Shown piece by piece: positions 1 to 4,854 of a DNA stretch of 7,619 nucleotides. Both the position numbers and the translations under genes were made by a program. The number at the start of each line of letters is the position of its first letter. Positions within the stretch are counted from its first letter, which is position 1. The notes beneath the pieces were generated by a model, which ran no database searches, was not told where the DNA came from, and saw nothing but the letters and a program-made list of their open reading frames with translations. The DNA comes from JAXGPP01 sp964436865. GTDB taxonomy: Bacteria > Planctomycetota > Planctomycetia > Pirellulales > Thermoguttaceae. Location of the stretch: the NCBI GenBank assembly GCA_964436865.1, contig CAYTFK010000331.1, positions 1-7,619 of the forward strand. The letters are read 5' to 3'.

Positions 1-16
1 CCAAGGGCGTTTCGCT

Positions 17-35
17 TCGATGCAACAATGTACCA
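17..35 (+). repeat. 19-bp direct repeat, copy 1
   Basis: TCGATGCAACAATGTACCA is identical to positions 229-247, 212 bp away. A degenerate copy, TGCAACACGTACC, lies at 102-114 and lacks one base relative to the repeat core. An exact 19-mer within 250 bp is unlikely by chance. Its function is unknown; a protein-binding site or the remnant of a mobile element are both possible. Confidence 0.75.
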
Positions 36-102
36 TCCGGCCACGCAGACTCGCGAAGCCCCTCCGCGCAGCCCCCGCGTAGCGTGGTGGTGGCCGCCAA
101 CT

Positions 103-135
103 GCAACACGTACCTCACAGTACGTACAAAGTTGC
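103..135. repeat. Bulged inverted repeat (GCAAC-ACGTAC hairpin)
   Basis: The inner arms ACGTAC (108-113) and GTACGT (120-125) pair perfectly around a six-base loop. The outer arms GCAAC (103-107) and GTTGC (131-135) also pair, with a five-base bulge ACAAA (126-130). The left arm overlaps a degenerate copy of the 19-bp repeat. It has no following T-run, so it does not look like an intrinsic terminator. Confidence 0.5.
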
Positions 136-202
136 GTCGACGCGCTCGGTGCGAAATTCCTTGTCCCCTTGCACTTGCGGCCGCGCCCTGCGACGCGCGA
201 TC

Positions 203-226
203 CGCAACAATGCGTTTATTGTTGCG
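203..226. repeat. Perfect 9-bp inverted repeat, six-base loop
   Basis: CGCAACAAT (203-211) and ATTGTTGCG (218-226) are perfect reverse complements around the loop GCGTTT. The 8-mer GCAACAAT in its arms also forms the core of the two 19-bp repeats (22-29 and 234-241), so the motif occurs four times in 220 bp, once inverted. The second 19-bp repeat starts three bases after the hairpin. It could be an operator for a dimeric regulator or a structured element. I checked it against integron attC core consensus (RYYYAAC/GTTRRRY) and it does not fit. Confidence 0.65.
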
Positions 227-228
227 CA

Positions 229-247
229 TCGATGCAACAATGTACCA
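229..247 (+). repeat. 19-bp direct repeat, copy 2
   Basis: Identical to positions 17-35. It follows directly after the 203-226 hairpin, while copy 1 has no comparable hairpin on its visible left side. After the 19 bases the copies diverge (TCCGGCCA against ACACGGCC), so the exact repeat stops here. Confidence 0.75.
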
Positions 248-351
248 ACACGGCCGGGGCCCTCCATGATCGCTGTGCCCGCTCCCCGCCTCCGATCACG
301 CCGGCCTGGATCACCAGCCGCACGGGAGTTCGACTTGGACCTGGTACACTG

Positions 352-510
352 GTGCCGCTGCGCGCGAGCGTCGTGGGACACGCCGCGATTTCGGCAACTC
401 CCCACGGGATGGTAATCCTTGAAGATGAAGAGGGGCGGCGATTCCTCGTCCGCGCGAAAGCGATCAGGATGATTGTCGTCGAGCCCGAAGCGAAACCGAG
501 CAAGTTGTGA
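352..510 (+). CDS. Possible small hypothetical protein (weak)
   Basis: A GTG at 352 opens a 52-residue frame ending in TGA at 508-510. The middle, VILEDEEGRRFLVRAKAIRM, alternates hydrophobic and charged residues as a small beta-rich domain might, unlike the Arg/Pro-rich frame upstream. Against it: no good ribosome binding site precedes the GTG, the upstream frame stays open to about position 28 with non-protein-like composition, and I recognise no family. If real, it converges with the minus-strand GIY-YIG gene, with the 585-630 element between their ends. Confidence 0.22.
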   Translation: MPLRASVVGHAAISATPHGMVILEDEEGRRFLVRAKAIRMIVVEPEAKPSKL

Positions 511-565
511 CATGGTTCTCGAATCCCGGCGAACCAGCAGGTGCTTGCCGTGCGGCAGCGGTGAG

Positions 566-589
566 GGCGGTGGGTGTGGCGGTGGGTGC
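566..589. repeat. 12-bp tandem duplication
   Basis: GGCGGTGGGTGT (566-577) is followed directly by GGCGGTGGGTGC (578-589), differing only in the last base. It lies just upstream of, and slightly overlaps, the hairpin-ACCACAA element. It is G-rich on the plus strand and probably a replication-slippage product. Confidence 0.6.
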
Positions 590-630
590 GGGGAATGGTG
601 AAGAGCCCGGCTGAAGCCGGGACCACAAAC
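585..630. repeat. Hairpin-ACCACAA element, copy A
   Basis: A block beginning GGTGCGGGGA (585-594) leads into a hairpin with stem CCCGGC (606-611), loop TGAA and stem GCCGGG (616-621), then ACCACAA (622-628). The same arrangement recurs at 2520-2560 with a different but self-complementary stem, which points to a dispersed palindromic repeat. It lies about 30 bp past the stop of the minus-strand GIY-YIG gene, so it may also affect transcript ends, although neither strand has a T-run after the stem. Confidence 0.65.
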
Positions 631-656
631 GGGACGGGACTACGACCGGGGTTGGA

Positions 657-1232
657 CTATGGAGCGGCGGGGGCGGGGAGGAGAAGGTGGCAGTTCATAA
701 CGGGGCGATAGCGGTCGATGAGGTACGACTGCAGGCCGCAGCGGGGGGCGGCGGCGAGCACTTTGACGGTGGCGGGCGCGAACTTCTTCCAGGCGGCAGC
801 GGCCGCGATCTGCTCGATTCGCTGCCGCAGATTGAATGTTTCGCCCGCGTACAACTCCTGCCGGCCGTCGCTCAGGAGCAGGTACACACCCGGACATTCG
901 TACTTGCTCCAGTCGCTGTCGCGGATGGCTCGGGCGCGGCCGAGCTGGCACTTCGACCATTCGGACTCGAGTTCGACGGCGAGGCGGCGGGCCATCTTCG
1001 CGCGTTTGCGGATGGCCAGGGCCGCCCAGCGGTACTCGAAGGGAGTGTGGCCGGGGGCGAACGACGCGGCGATCTCGTCGAAGCGGCCGGCGATCTGAGG
1101 ATCGCAGAGGATGTCGTCGAGGGCGGCGTCGAGCTCGACCGAGAGCTGCTGCATGGCGATCTCGCTGGCGAACATGTAGCCGTCCATGTCGCTCGAACGC
1201 AACAGCCTCGCCCGCGCGCCGAGCGTCGGCAG
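657..1232 (-). CDS. GIY-YIG fold protein, N-terminus lost in assembly gap
   Basis: The visible part is 191 residues (numbered from the gap edge) and ends in TAG at 657-659. Residues 115-177 form a GIY-YIG-type domain: GVY (115-117), LYAG (127-130), a conserved-position Arg in NLRQRI (134-139) and the closing LIDRYRPVMN (171-180). This fold is used by UvrC, homing endonucleases such as I-TevI and some restriction enzymes for DNA cleavage. The Glu that binds metal in active members normally lies in an LExxLI context; here the sequence is LQSYLI, with Gln at residue 168 (codon CAG, plus-strand 729-731), so cleavage may be lost. The preceding ~110 residues are a predicted helical, charged region containing FEYRWAALAIRKRAK. 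The frame is open up to the gap; an ATG at 1187 could start a separate 176-residue protein, but it lacks a good ribosome binding site. It may instead be the C-terminus of the methyltransferase polypeptide. Confidence 0.75.
   Translation of the reverse strand: MPTLGARARLLRSSDMDGYMFASEIAMQQLSVELDAALDDILCDPQIAGRFDEIAASFAPGHTPFEYRWAALAIRKRAKMARRLAVELESEWSKCQLGRARAIRDSDWSKYECPGVYLLLSDGRQELYAGETFNLRQRIEQIAAAAAWKKFAPATVKVLAAAPRCGLQSYLIDRYRPVMNCHLLLPAPAAP
729..731 (-). other. Gln codon at the expected catalytic Glu of GIY-YIG
   Basis: The minus-strand codon is CAG (Gln) in the context L-Q-S-Y-L-I-D-R-Y-R-P-V-M-N. In UvrC and related GIY-YIG nucleases the matching residue is Glu, followed by xxLI and later P..N. 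Both signature tyrosines, the Arg and the final Asn are kept. The alignment was made by eye. Confidence 0.6.
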
Positions 1233-1332
1233 NNNNNNNNNNNNNNNNNNNNNNNNNNNNNNNNNNNNNNNNNNNNNNNNNNNNNNNNNNNNNNNNNNNN
1301 NNNNNNNNNNNNNNNNNNNNNNNNNNNNNNNN
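1233..1332. other. Assembly gap of exactly 100 N
   Basis: One hundred N bases mark a scaffold join. A run of exactly 100 is the usual placeholder for a gap of unknown size, so the reading frame on the two sides need not be connected. The gap separates the methyltransferase from the GIY-YIG coding segment; anything from a few codons to whole genes could be missing. Confidence 0.97.
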
Positions 1333-2228
1333 GGTACCCGCTTCCCGTCAACCAGCCGCTTGGCCCCGGGGCCGGTGGTCTTCGGCGCGCTGGCCAGGGG
1401 GTCGGCCGCGCCGTCGAGCGGGCCGCCGACCGCGGCCGCTTTCAGGCGGGCCTTGATCCGGGTGACGTATTCGGCCGAGAGCTCGAAGCCCAGCCATTGC
1501 CGCCCGAGCTTCTTGGCCACGGTGAGCGTCGTGCCGCTGCCGCCGAACGGATCGAGCACGATATCGCCGGGATTCGAGCAGCAGCGGATGATCCGCCCCA
1601 GGAGCTGCTCGGGCATCTGGCAGCCGTGGAAACCTTCGCGCTCCTTGAAGGTGCCGGCGACGCGGGGGAAGTACCAGGTGTCTTCCCCAGCGGAGAAGCC
1701 GCCGGGCAGGTCCTGCGGCCGCAGGATCCAGGTGTTGTCGGGGAGCCGCCCCTTGGGATTTGCCCGGCCGTCGGCATAGACCAGTTGCCGGGCCGAGGGC
1801 ACGCGGACCGCCGGGTCGTCGGCGTTGAACGTGAACTCGTCGGGGTTCTTGACGAAGTACAAGAGGTGCGTGTGGGAGCGGCTGAAGGCGCGCTTGCAGT
1901 TGACGCCGAAGGTGTAATACCAGAGGACCCAACTGCGGCAGCGGAAGCCAACGTCTTTCTGGGCAATGACCTTCAATTCGGCGGCGTATTCGTCGCCGAT
2001 CGCGAGCCAGAAGGTCCCGGTCGGCTTGAGCGCCTTCCAGACGCCGTCGATCCACTGGCGCGACCAGTCGAGGTATTCGTCGTCGCTGCGGGCATCGTGG
2101 TAGACGTCGTACTCGTAGCCGATGTTGAAGGGCGGATCGGCGAACGCCAGGTCAATGGTGGAGGGCTCCACCTTGGCAAGGCCCTTGATGCAGTCCTGCT
2201 TGTAGATCTCGTTGACCGAAAGGGCCAC
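1333..2228 (-). CDS. Beta-class amino DNA methyltransferase, C-terminus lost in gap
   Basis: Transfers a methyl group from S-adenosylmethionine to an exocyclic amino group of DNA (N6-adenine or N4-cytosine; which one cannot be told). The catalytic motif IV is DPPF at residues 31-34, and the SAM-binding motif I, DPFGGSGTT, is at 226-234. Motif IV before motif I is the beta-class order of the N6_N4_Mtase family. Residues about 105-200, including FSRSHTHLLYFVKNPDEF, lie between them where a target-recognition region is expected. The catalytic core appears complete at about 268; about 30 further residues run to the gap. I chose the GTG at 2228 because AGGGAG sits 8 nt upstream and similarity to the family begins right after it (VNEIYKQDCIKGL). 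The open frame extends upstream to 2558, but that stretch is Arg/Pro-rich and crosses intergenic repeats. The visible flanks hold no classical restriction endonuclease, so it may be a solitary enzyme or work with the GIY-YIG segment. Confidence 0.88.
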
Positions 2229-2235
2229 AGCCGAT

Positions 2236-2242
2236 TCTCCCT
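2236..2242 (-). promoter_or_regulatory. Ribosome binding site deciding the methyltransferase GTG start
   Basis: The minus strand reads AGGGAGA, with its GGGAG core 8 nt before the GTG at 2228-2226. This is the only good Shine-Dalgarno match near the point where methyltransferase similarity begins, and it supports a GTG start over upstream ATG codons. Confidence 0.65.
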
Positions 2243-2300
2243 CGCGATGGCTTGGAGCGGTTGAGATTTCCTGGCGTCTTCCGTTCGGCGAAAGGACGCT

Positions 2301-2321
2301 GCTTTCGCGGAGCGAAAGGCG
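2301..2321. repeat. CTTTCGC palindromic element, copy 1
   Basis: The arms CTTTCGC (2302-2308) and GCGAAAG (2312-2318) pair perfectly around GGA. The 21 bases 2301-2321 are identical to 3964-3984. A further partial match, GGCGAAAGGA, lies beside it at 2287-2296, so this copy may be a longer or compound element. It sits 73 bp upstream of the methyltransferase start, within its probable leader. Confidence 0.7.
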
Positions 2322-2376
2322 GCGGTGATTGACTCGCCGATGCTCACGGCCGATGGTAGCGGTTCGGGAGCGGTTC

Positions 2377-2394
2377 TGCAATCCGCCGAACTGG
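2377..2394. repeat. Imperfect 18-bp direct repeat, copy 1
   Basis: TGCAATCCGCCGAACTGG matches TGCGATCCGCCAAACTGG at 2409-2426 in 16 of 18 positions. The period is 32 bp, about three helical turns, and weaker similarity continues on both sides (roughly 22 of 32 across the full period). This could be a tandem duplication that has decayed, or a paired operator. Confidence 0.5.
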
Positions 2395-2408
2395 GGGCGC
2401 ACTGGTGG

Positions 2409-2426
2409 TGCGATCCGCCAAACTGG
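2409..2426. repeat. Imperfect 18-bp direct repeat, copy 2
   Basis: TGCGATCCGCCAAACTGG differs from copy 1 (2377-2394) at two positions, both A/G changes. Both copies lie 149-198 bp upstream of the methyltransferase GTG. Confidence 0.5.
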
Positions 2427-2451
2427 ATGCGAGATTTGGATGAGAAATCCT

Positions 2452-2479
2452 GGTGGGGCTCGCTCGGGCTCGACCCACC
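2452..2479. repeat. GGTGGG/CCCACC inverted repeat
   Basis: GGTGGG (2452-2457) and CCCACC (2474-2479) pair across 16 bases that themselves hold the repeated word GCTCG. On the minus strand it reads as a TAGGGTGGG block closing with CCCACC. It resembles another class of palindromic intergenic repeat; only this copy is present in the window. Confidence 0.45.
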
Positions 2480-2519
2480 CTACGTTAAGATAGAACGGCC
2501 GTGCTGGGGGCGCGGTGGC

Positions 2520-2560
2520 GGTGCGGGGAGGAAGAAGCAGGCGAGACGCCTGCACCACAA
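2520..2560. repeat. Hairpin-ACCACAA element, copy B
   Basis: GGTGCGGGGA (2520-2529) is followed by a hairpin with arms GCAGGCG (2537-2543) and CGCCTGC (2547-2553) around AGA, then ACCACAA (2554-2560). Compared with copy A at 585-630, the flanks are conserved while the stem differs on both sides in a way that keeps pairing. The element ends one base before the reverse-complemented stop codon of the oxidoreductase gene (2562-2564), so it may act at that transcript's end. Confidence 0.7.
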
Positions 2561-2561
2561 G

Positions 2562-3917
2562 CTACGCCATGGTCCAAGGGGCGCGTTGGGGGCGGTCGAG
2601 GTGGCGGGTGGCCTCGGGGTCGTCGAGGATCTGTTCCGTTTCGGGGTTCCAGCGGATGGGGCGGCCGAGGCGGACGCAGAGATCGGCGAGGTGGCTGATC
2701 GTGTCGGAGCGGATCGCCGATTCGAGCGGGTTCAAGGTCGGCCAGCCGGTCTTCATCGCGTCGATGAAGTTGCGGGCGTGCGACTGGACGGGGTGCTCGG
2801 CGTCGGACGGTTCGATCTGGAGTTCCTTCAATGCCGGATCGCTCGTATAGAGGCCGGCCCGATCGACGCTTACCCAGCCGCGCTCGCCGAAGAAGGTGGT
2901 GCCGTGCGTGAGCGGCTTGGGGTGATACTGCTTGATGACCGCGTCGGCCGCGCGCTGTCCCATGAAGTGCATCTTGACGCCGCTGGCGTACTCGCACATG
3001 ACGTCCCACGACTCGACCGTGTCCCAGAGGCTGCCGGGCGGCGGCACCTTGCCGGTTCCCTCGTAGCGGATCGGACCGGTACCGTCGGCGTCGAGGCCCC
3101 ACTGGGCGACGTCGAGGGGATGCGCGCCCCACCCGGCGATGAACCCGAGGGCGTAGTCGTAGATGTGGTATCCGCCCCAGTTCGTCGTGCGGTCGACGGT
3201 GTAGGGTTTCATCGGCGCGGGGCCGATCCACATGTCGTAATCGAGATCGTCGGGGACGGGCGCTTCGGCGGTCGAGCCGTAGGGGGGCACCGAGGCCTGG
3301 TTGAACTGTTCCGACATGTCGGGGCACCAGACGTCGATGCGGTCGACCTTGCCGATGTGGCCGCCGCGGACGAGGTCGACCGCGCGACGGAACTGGCGCT
3401 GATCGCCGCGCTGCTGGGTGCCGTATTGGAACGCCACTTTCGCCTCGCCGACCACGTCGCGGAGTTTCCAGGCCCAGGCCAGCGCGACGCCGAGGGGCTT
3501 CTCGACGTACATGTGCTTCTTCGCCCGGGCGGCATGCCAGGCGAGCGGCACGTGCCAGTGGTCCTGGGTGCTGATGATCACGCCGTCGATGTCGGTTCGG
3601 GCGAGCACCTCGCGGAAGTCGGCGTAGGGTTTGCAGACCTCGCGGTCGTAGTGCTTGTTGATCATGGCGGCGAAATTCTCACGCTTGCTGCGGTAGCAGT
3701 CGCAAGCGGCCACGATCCGCACGTCTTTGTGCGGCAGGAAGCTGCCGCGGATATTACCCGTAGCGCGGCCACCCGTGCCGATCGCCGCCAGGTTGACGCG
3801 ATAGGCTGGGGCATCGTGCCCCAGCACGCTCGACGGCACGATCGCCGGAAGCGAGCAGGCCGCGGCGGCCGCGGCCGCCTGTTTCAGGGCGTCACGTCGA
3901 GTGATGGGGCGCGTCAT
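2562..3917 (-). CDS. Tat-exported Gfo/Idh/MocA family oxidoreductase
   Basis: A 451-residue NAD(P)-dependent sugar-type dehydrogenase of the Gfo/Idh/MocA family. The N-terminus has a twin-arginine signal, ITRRDALKQ (5-13), followed by an Ala-rich hydrophobic stretch to about residue 33, so it is probably exported folded with its cofactor. The Rossmann domain begins at VNLAAIGTGGRATGN (41-55); the family hallmark EKP is at 139-141 after QDHWHVPLAWHA. The C-terminal substrate domain carries NWGGYHIYDY (246-255) and GWGAHPLDVAQWGLD (262-276), typical of the bacterial branch with an alpha/beta second domain. The ATG at 3917 is supported by GGAG 7 nt upstream. It lies 82 nt after the DUF1080 gene in the same direction. 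The substrate cannot be read from sequence; oxidation of a glycoside to a 3-keto sugar is a reasonable guess from its neighbour. Confidence 0.93.
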   Translation of the reverse strand: MTRPITRRDALKQAAAAAAACSLPAIVPSSVLGHDAPAYRVNLAAIGTGGRATGNIRGSFLPHKDVRIVAACDCYRSKRENFAAMINKHYDREVCKPYADFREVLARTDIDGVIISTQDHWHVPLAWHAARAKKHMYVEKPLGVALAWAWKLRDVVGEAKVAFQYGTQQRGDQRQFRRAVDLVRGGHIGKVDRIDVWCPDMSEQFNQASVPPYGSTAEAPVPDDLDYDMWIGPAPMKPYTVDRTTNWGGYHIYDYALGFIAGWGAHPLDVAQWGLDADGTGPIRYEGTGKVPPPGSLWDTVESWDVMCEYASGVKMHFMGQRAADAVIKQYHPKPLTHGTTFFGERGWVSVDRAGLYTSDPALKELQIEPSDAEHPVQSHARNFIDAMKTGWPTLNPLESAIRSDTISHLADLCVRLGRPIRWNPETEQILDDPEATRHLDRPQRAPWTMA

Positions 3918-3999
3918 GGCGAGGCTCCAGGAGGATGGATTGGGCTAAACGGCGGAGGCCGCGGCTTTCGCGGAGCGAAAGGCGACTGTTGTTGTCATG
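3918..3999. other. Spacer with ribosome binding site and palindromic repeat
   Basis: This 82-bp spacer holds the oxidoreductase ribosome binding site (GGAG on the minus strand, 3928-3925) and a copy of the CTTTCGC palindrome. Because no T-run follows the hairpin, I do not call it a terminator; readthrough from the DUF1080 gene is likely. Confidence 0.6.
3964..3984. repeat. CTTTCGC palindromic element, copy 2
   Basis: Identical over 21 bases to 2301-2321; arms 3965-3971 and 3975-3981 around GGA. It lies about 16 bp after the stop of the DUF1080 gene. In a bicistronic mRNA the hairpin could pause 3'-exonucleases, as REP elements do in other bacteria; this is inference. Confidence 0.7.
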
Positions 4000-4818
4000 T
4001 TACTCGCGGAGGGGCAGGATCTCTACCCGGCGGAACTCGACGGGGTGGCTTTCGGCCTGCAGGGAGATGTAGCCGGCGTCGAGCATCTTGTTGCCGTCGA
4101 CGATGAGGCGTTTCGCGTCGGCGTCGCGTTCGTCGAGTTGCGGCTGCTCGTATTCCAGCACGAGTTCGCCGTTGATGTAGTGGCGGACGTGGCCGCTGCC
4201 GTGGACTTCGACCTCGGCGGTCACCCACTGGTCGCCGTGGTAAGTCTTCGAGCGGGAACTGGTGCAATGGGGCGTGAACAGTTTTCCGTTCATCACCACG
4301 TTGGTGCCGGGCGTGCAGAGATTGCCGGTCGAGCGTTCATCGCGGCCGTTGCCGCCGAGGAACTGCACCTCGATCGAGACGGGGAACTCCTGCTCTTTGC
4401 GCATGGTCTCGGGAGCCTGGCAGTGAAGCATCGCACCGCTGTTGCGGAAGGCCCAGCCGGGTCCTCCCGGGGCCTGCTGGCCGACGAACCGGTATTCGAC
4501 GCGGAGGCGGTAGTGGGAAAACTTGTCCTTGTAGAAGAGGTGCCCGAACTTGCCGTCGAAGGCCTTGTACTGGTCGTAGGAGACCTTGAGGATGCCGTCT
4601 TCAACGCGGAACGTGTTGGCGTGGTTGTCGCCCAGGTCGTATCCGGTGATCTTGGGCGTCCAGCCGGTGAGATCCTTGCCGTTGAAGAGGCTGATCCAGC
4701 CATCGGCGGATGGGGCCGGTTCGGCCGCGGCAGCGACGCCGCACCAGCAGGCGGCCGCCAGCGCTAGAAGTCCACCCAGCATGGCCGCGCGGCGCGCCGG
4801 AACTTGATGATTGCTCAT
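4000..4818 (-). CDS. Secreted DUF1080 / 3-keto-disaccharide hydrolase family protein
   Basis: A 272-residue protein of the family formerly called DUF1080, a concanavalin-like beta-sandwich; characterised members cleave 3-keto-glycosides. A Sec signal peptide spans about residues 1-32 (PARRAAMLGGLLALAAAC, then Ala-rich to AEP). The family opening WISLFNGKDLTGW is at 41-53, the middle contains WAFRNSGAMLHCQ and SIEVQFLGG, and the end has the typical GYISLQAESHPVEFRRVEILPL. I chose the ATG at 4818 because AGGAG lies exactly 7 nt upstream (4830-4826); an ATG at 4833 and a GTG at 4842 are in frame but would put that site inside the gene. It starts 36 nt after the HEAT gene stop and is followed by the oxidoreductase, suggesting one operon in which the oxidoreductase makes and this enzyme cleaves a 3-keto-glycoside. 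The family is large in planctomycetes and not every member need be catalytic. Confidence 0.92.
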   Translation of the reverse strand: MSNHQVPARRAAMLGGLLALAAACWCGVAAAAEPAPSADGWISLFNGKDLTGWTPKITGYDLGDNHANTFRVEDGILKVSYDQYKAFDGKFGHLFYKDKFSHYRLRVEYRFVGQQAPGGPGWAFRNSGAMLHCQAPETMRKEQEFPVSIEVQFLGGNGRDERSTGNLCTPGTNVVMNGKLFTPHCTSSRSKTYHGDQWVTAEVEVHGSGHVRHYINGELVLEYEQPQLDERDADAKRLIVDGNKMLDAGYISLQAESHPVEFRRVEILPLRE

Positions 4819-4825
4819 GTTGATG

Positions 4826-4830
4826 CTCCT
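4826..4830 (-). promoter_or_regulatory. Ribosome binding site for the DUF1080 gene
   Basis: AGGAG on the minus strand, spaced 7 nt from the ATG at 4818. It favours this start over the in-frame ATG at 4833 and GTG at 4842. Confidence 0.7.
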
Positions 4831-4854
4831 CATTGTTGACACCTTCGCACTCTT

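Larger units (their letters stand above)
1..656. other. Non-coding, repeat-rich region at the left edge
   Basis: No open frame in this stretch resembles a protein family I recognise. The long frames on both strands give Arg/Pro/Ser-rich translations typical of shadow frames in GC-rich DNA. It holds a 19-bp direct repeat, two hairpins sharing GCAAC/GTTGC stem ends, one weak small ORF (352-510), a 12-bp tandem duplication and a hairpin-ACCACAA element next to the end of the GIY-YIG gene. A gene could begin or end left of the window, but nothing here shows it. Confidence 0.6.
2229..2561. other. Repeat-packed spacer upstream of the methyltransferase
   Basis: This 333-bp spacer separates the oxidoreductase stop from the methyltransferase start. 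From left to right it holds the methyltransferase ribosome binding site, a CTTTCGC palindromic element (2301-2321), two imperfect 18-bp repeats 32 bp apart (2377-2394, 2409-2426), a GGTGGG/CCCACC inverted repeat (2452-2479) and a hairpin-ACCACAA element (2520-2560). Any promoter for the methyltransferase should lie here, but I cannot name one with confidence. No convincing gene is encoded. Confidence 0.7.

Noticed and set aside
203..226. Integron attC-like site
   Set aside because: The arms are GCAAC/GTTGC but the core consensus RYYYAAC and GTTRRRY is not met, and no cassette gene or integrase is present.
28..351. Long plus-strand open frame reading into the 352-510 segment
   Set aside because: The translation is Arg/Pro/Cys-rich, crosses two direct repeats and a hairpin, lacks a ribosome binding site, and matches no family; only its last part has protein-like composition.
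606..621. Rho-independent terminator after the GIY-YIG gene
   Set aside because: The stem is good but no T-run follows on either strand, and the same structure recurs elsewhere with different stem sequence, so a dispersed repeat explains it better.
687..2264. Plus-strand 525-residue frame opposite the methyltransferase and GIY-YIG segments
   Set aside because: It is the antisense of genes with clear catalytic motifs, is rich in Gly/Ala/Arg/Val, and spans the assembly gap.
2229..2558. N-terminal extension of the methyltransferase from an ATG at 2558
   Set aside because: The added 110 residues are Arg/Pro-rich and translate three kinds of intergenic repeat; a GTG with a good Shine-Dalgarno site lies just before the family similarity begins.
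3840..3890. GGCCGC-type simple repeat near the oxidoreductase start
   Set aside because: It is the Ala-codon run of the Tat signal peptide; the similar stretch near 7553-7569 is Ala codons in the permease.
2325..4106. Plus-strand 593-residue frame opposite the oxidoreductase
   Set aside because: Antisense to a gene with Tat signal, Rossmann and EKP motifs; the long opening is explained by GC-rich codon use in the real gene.
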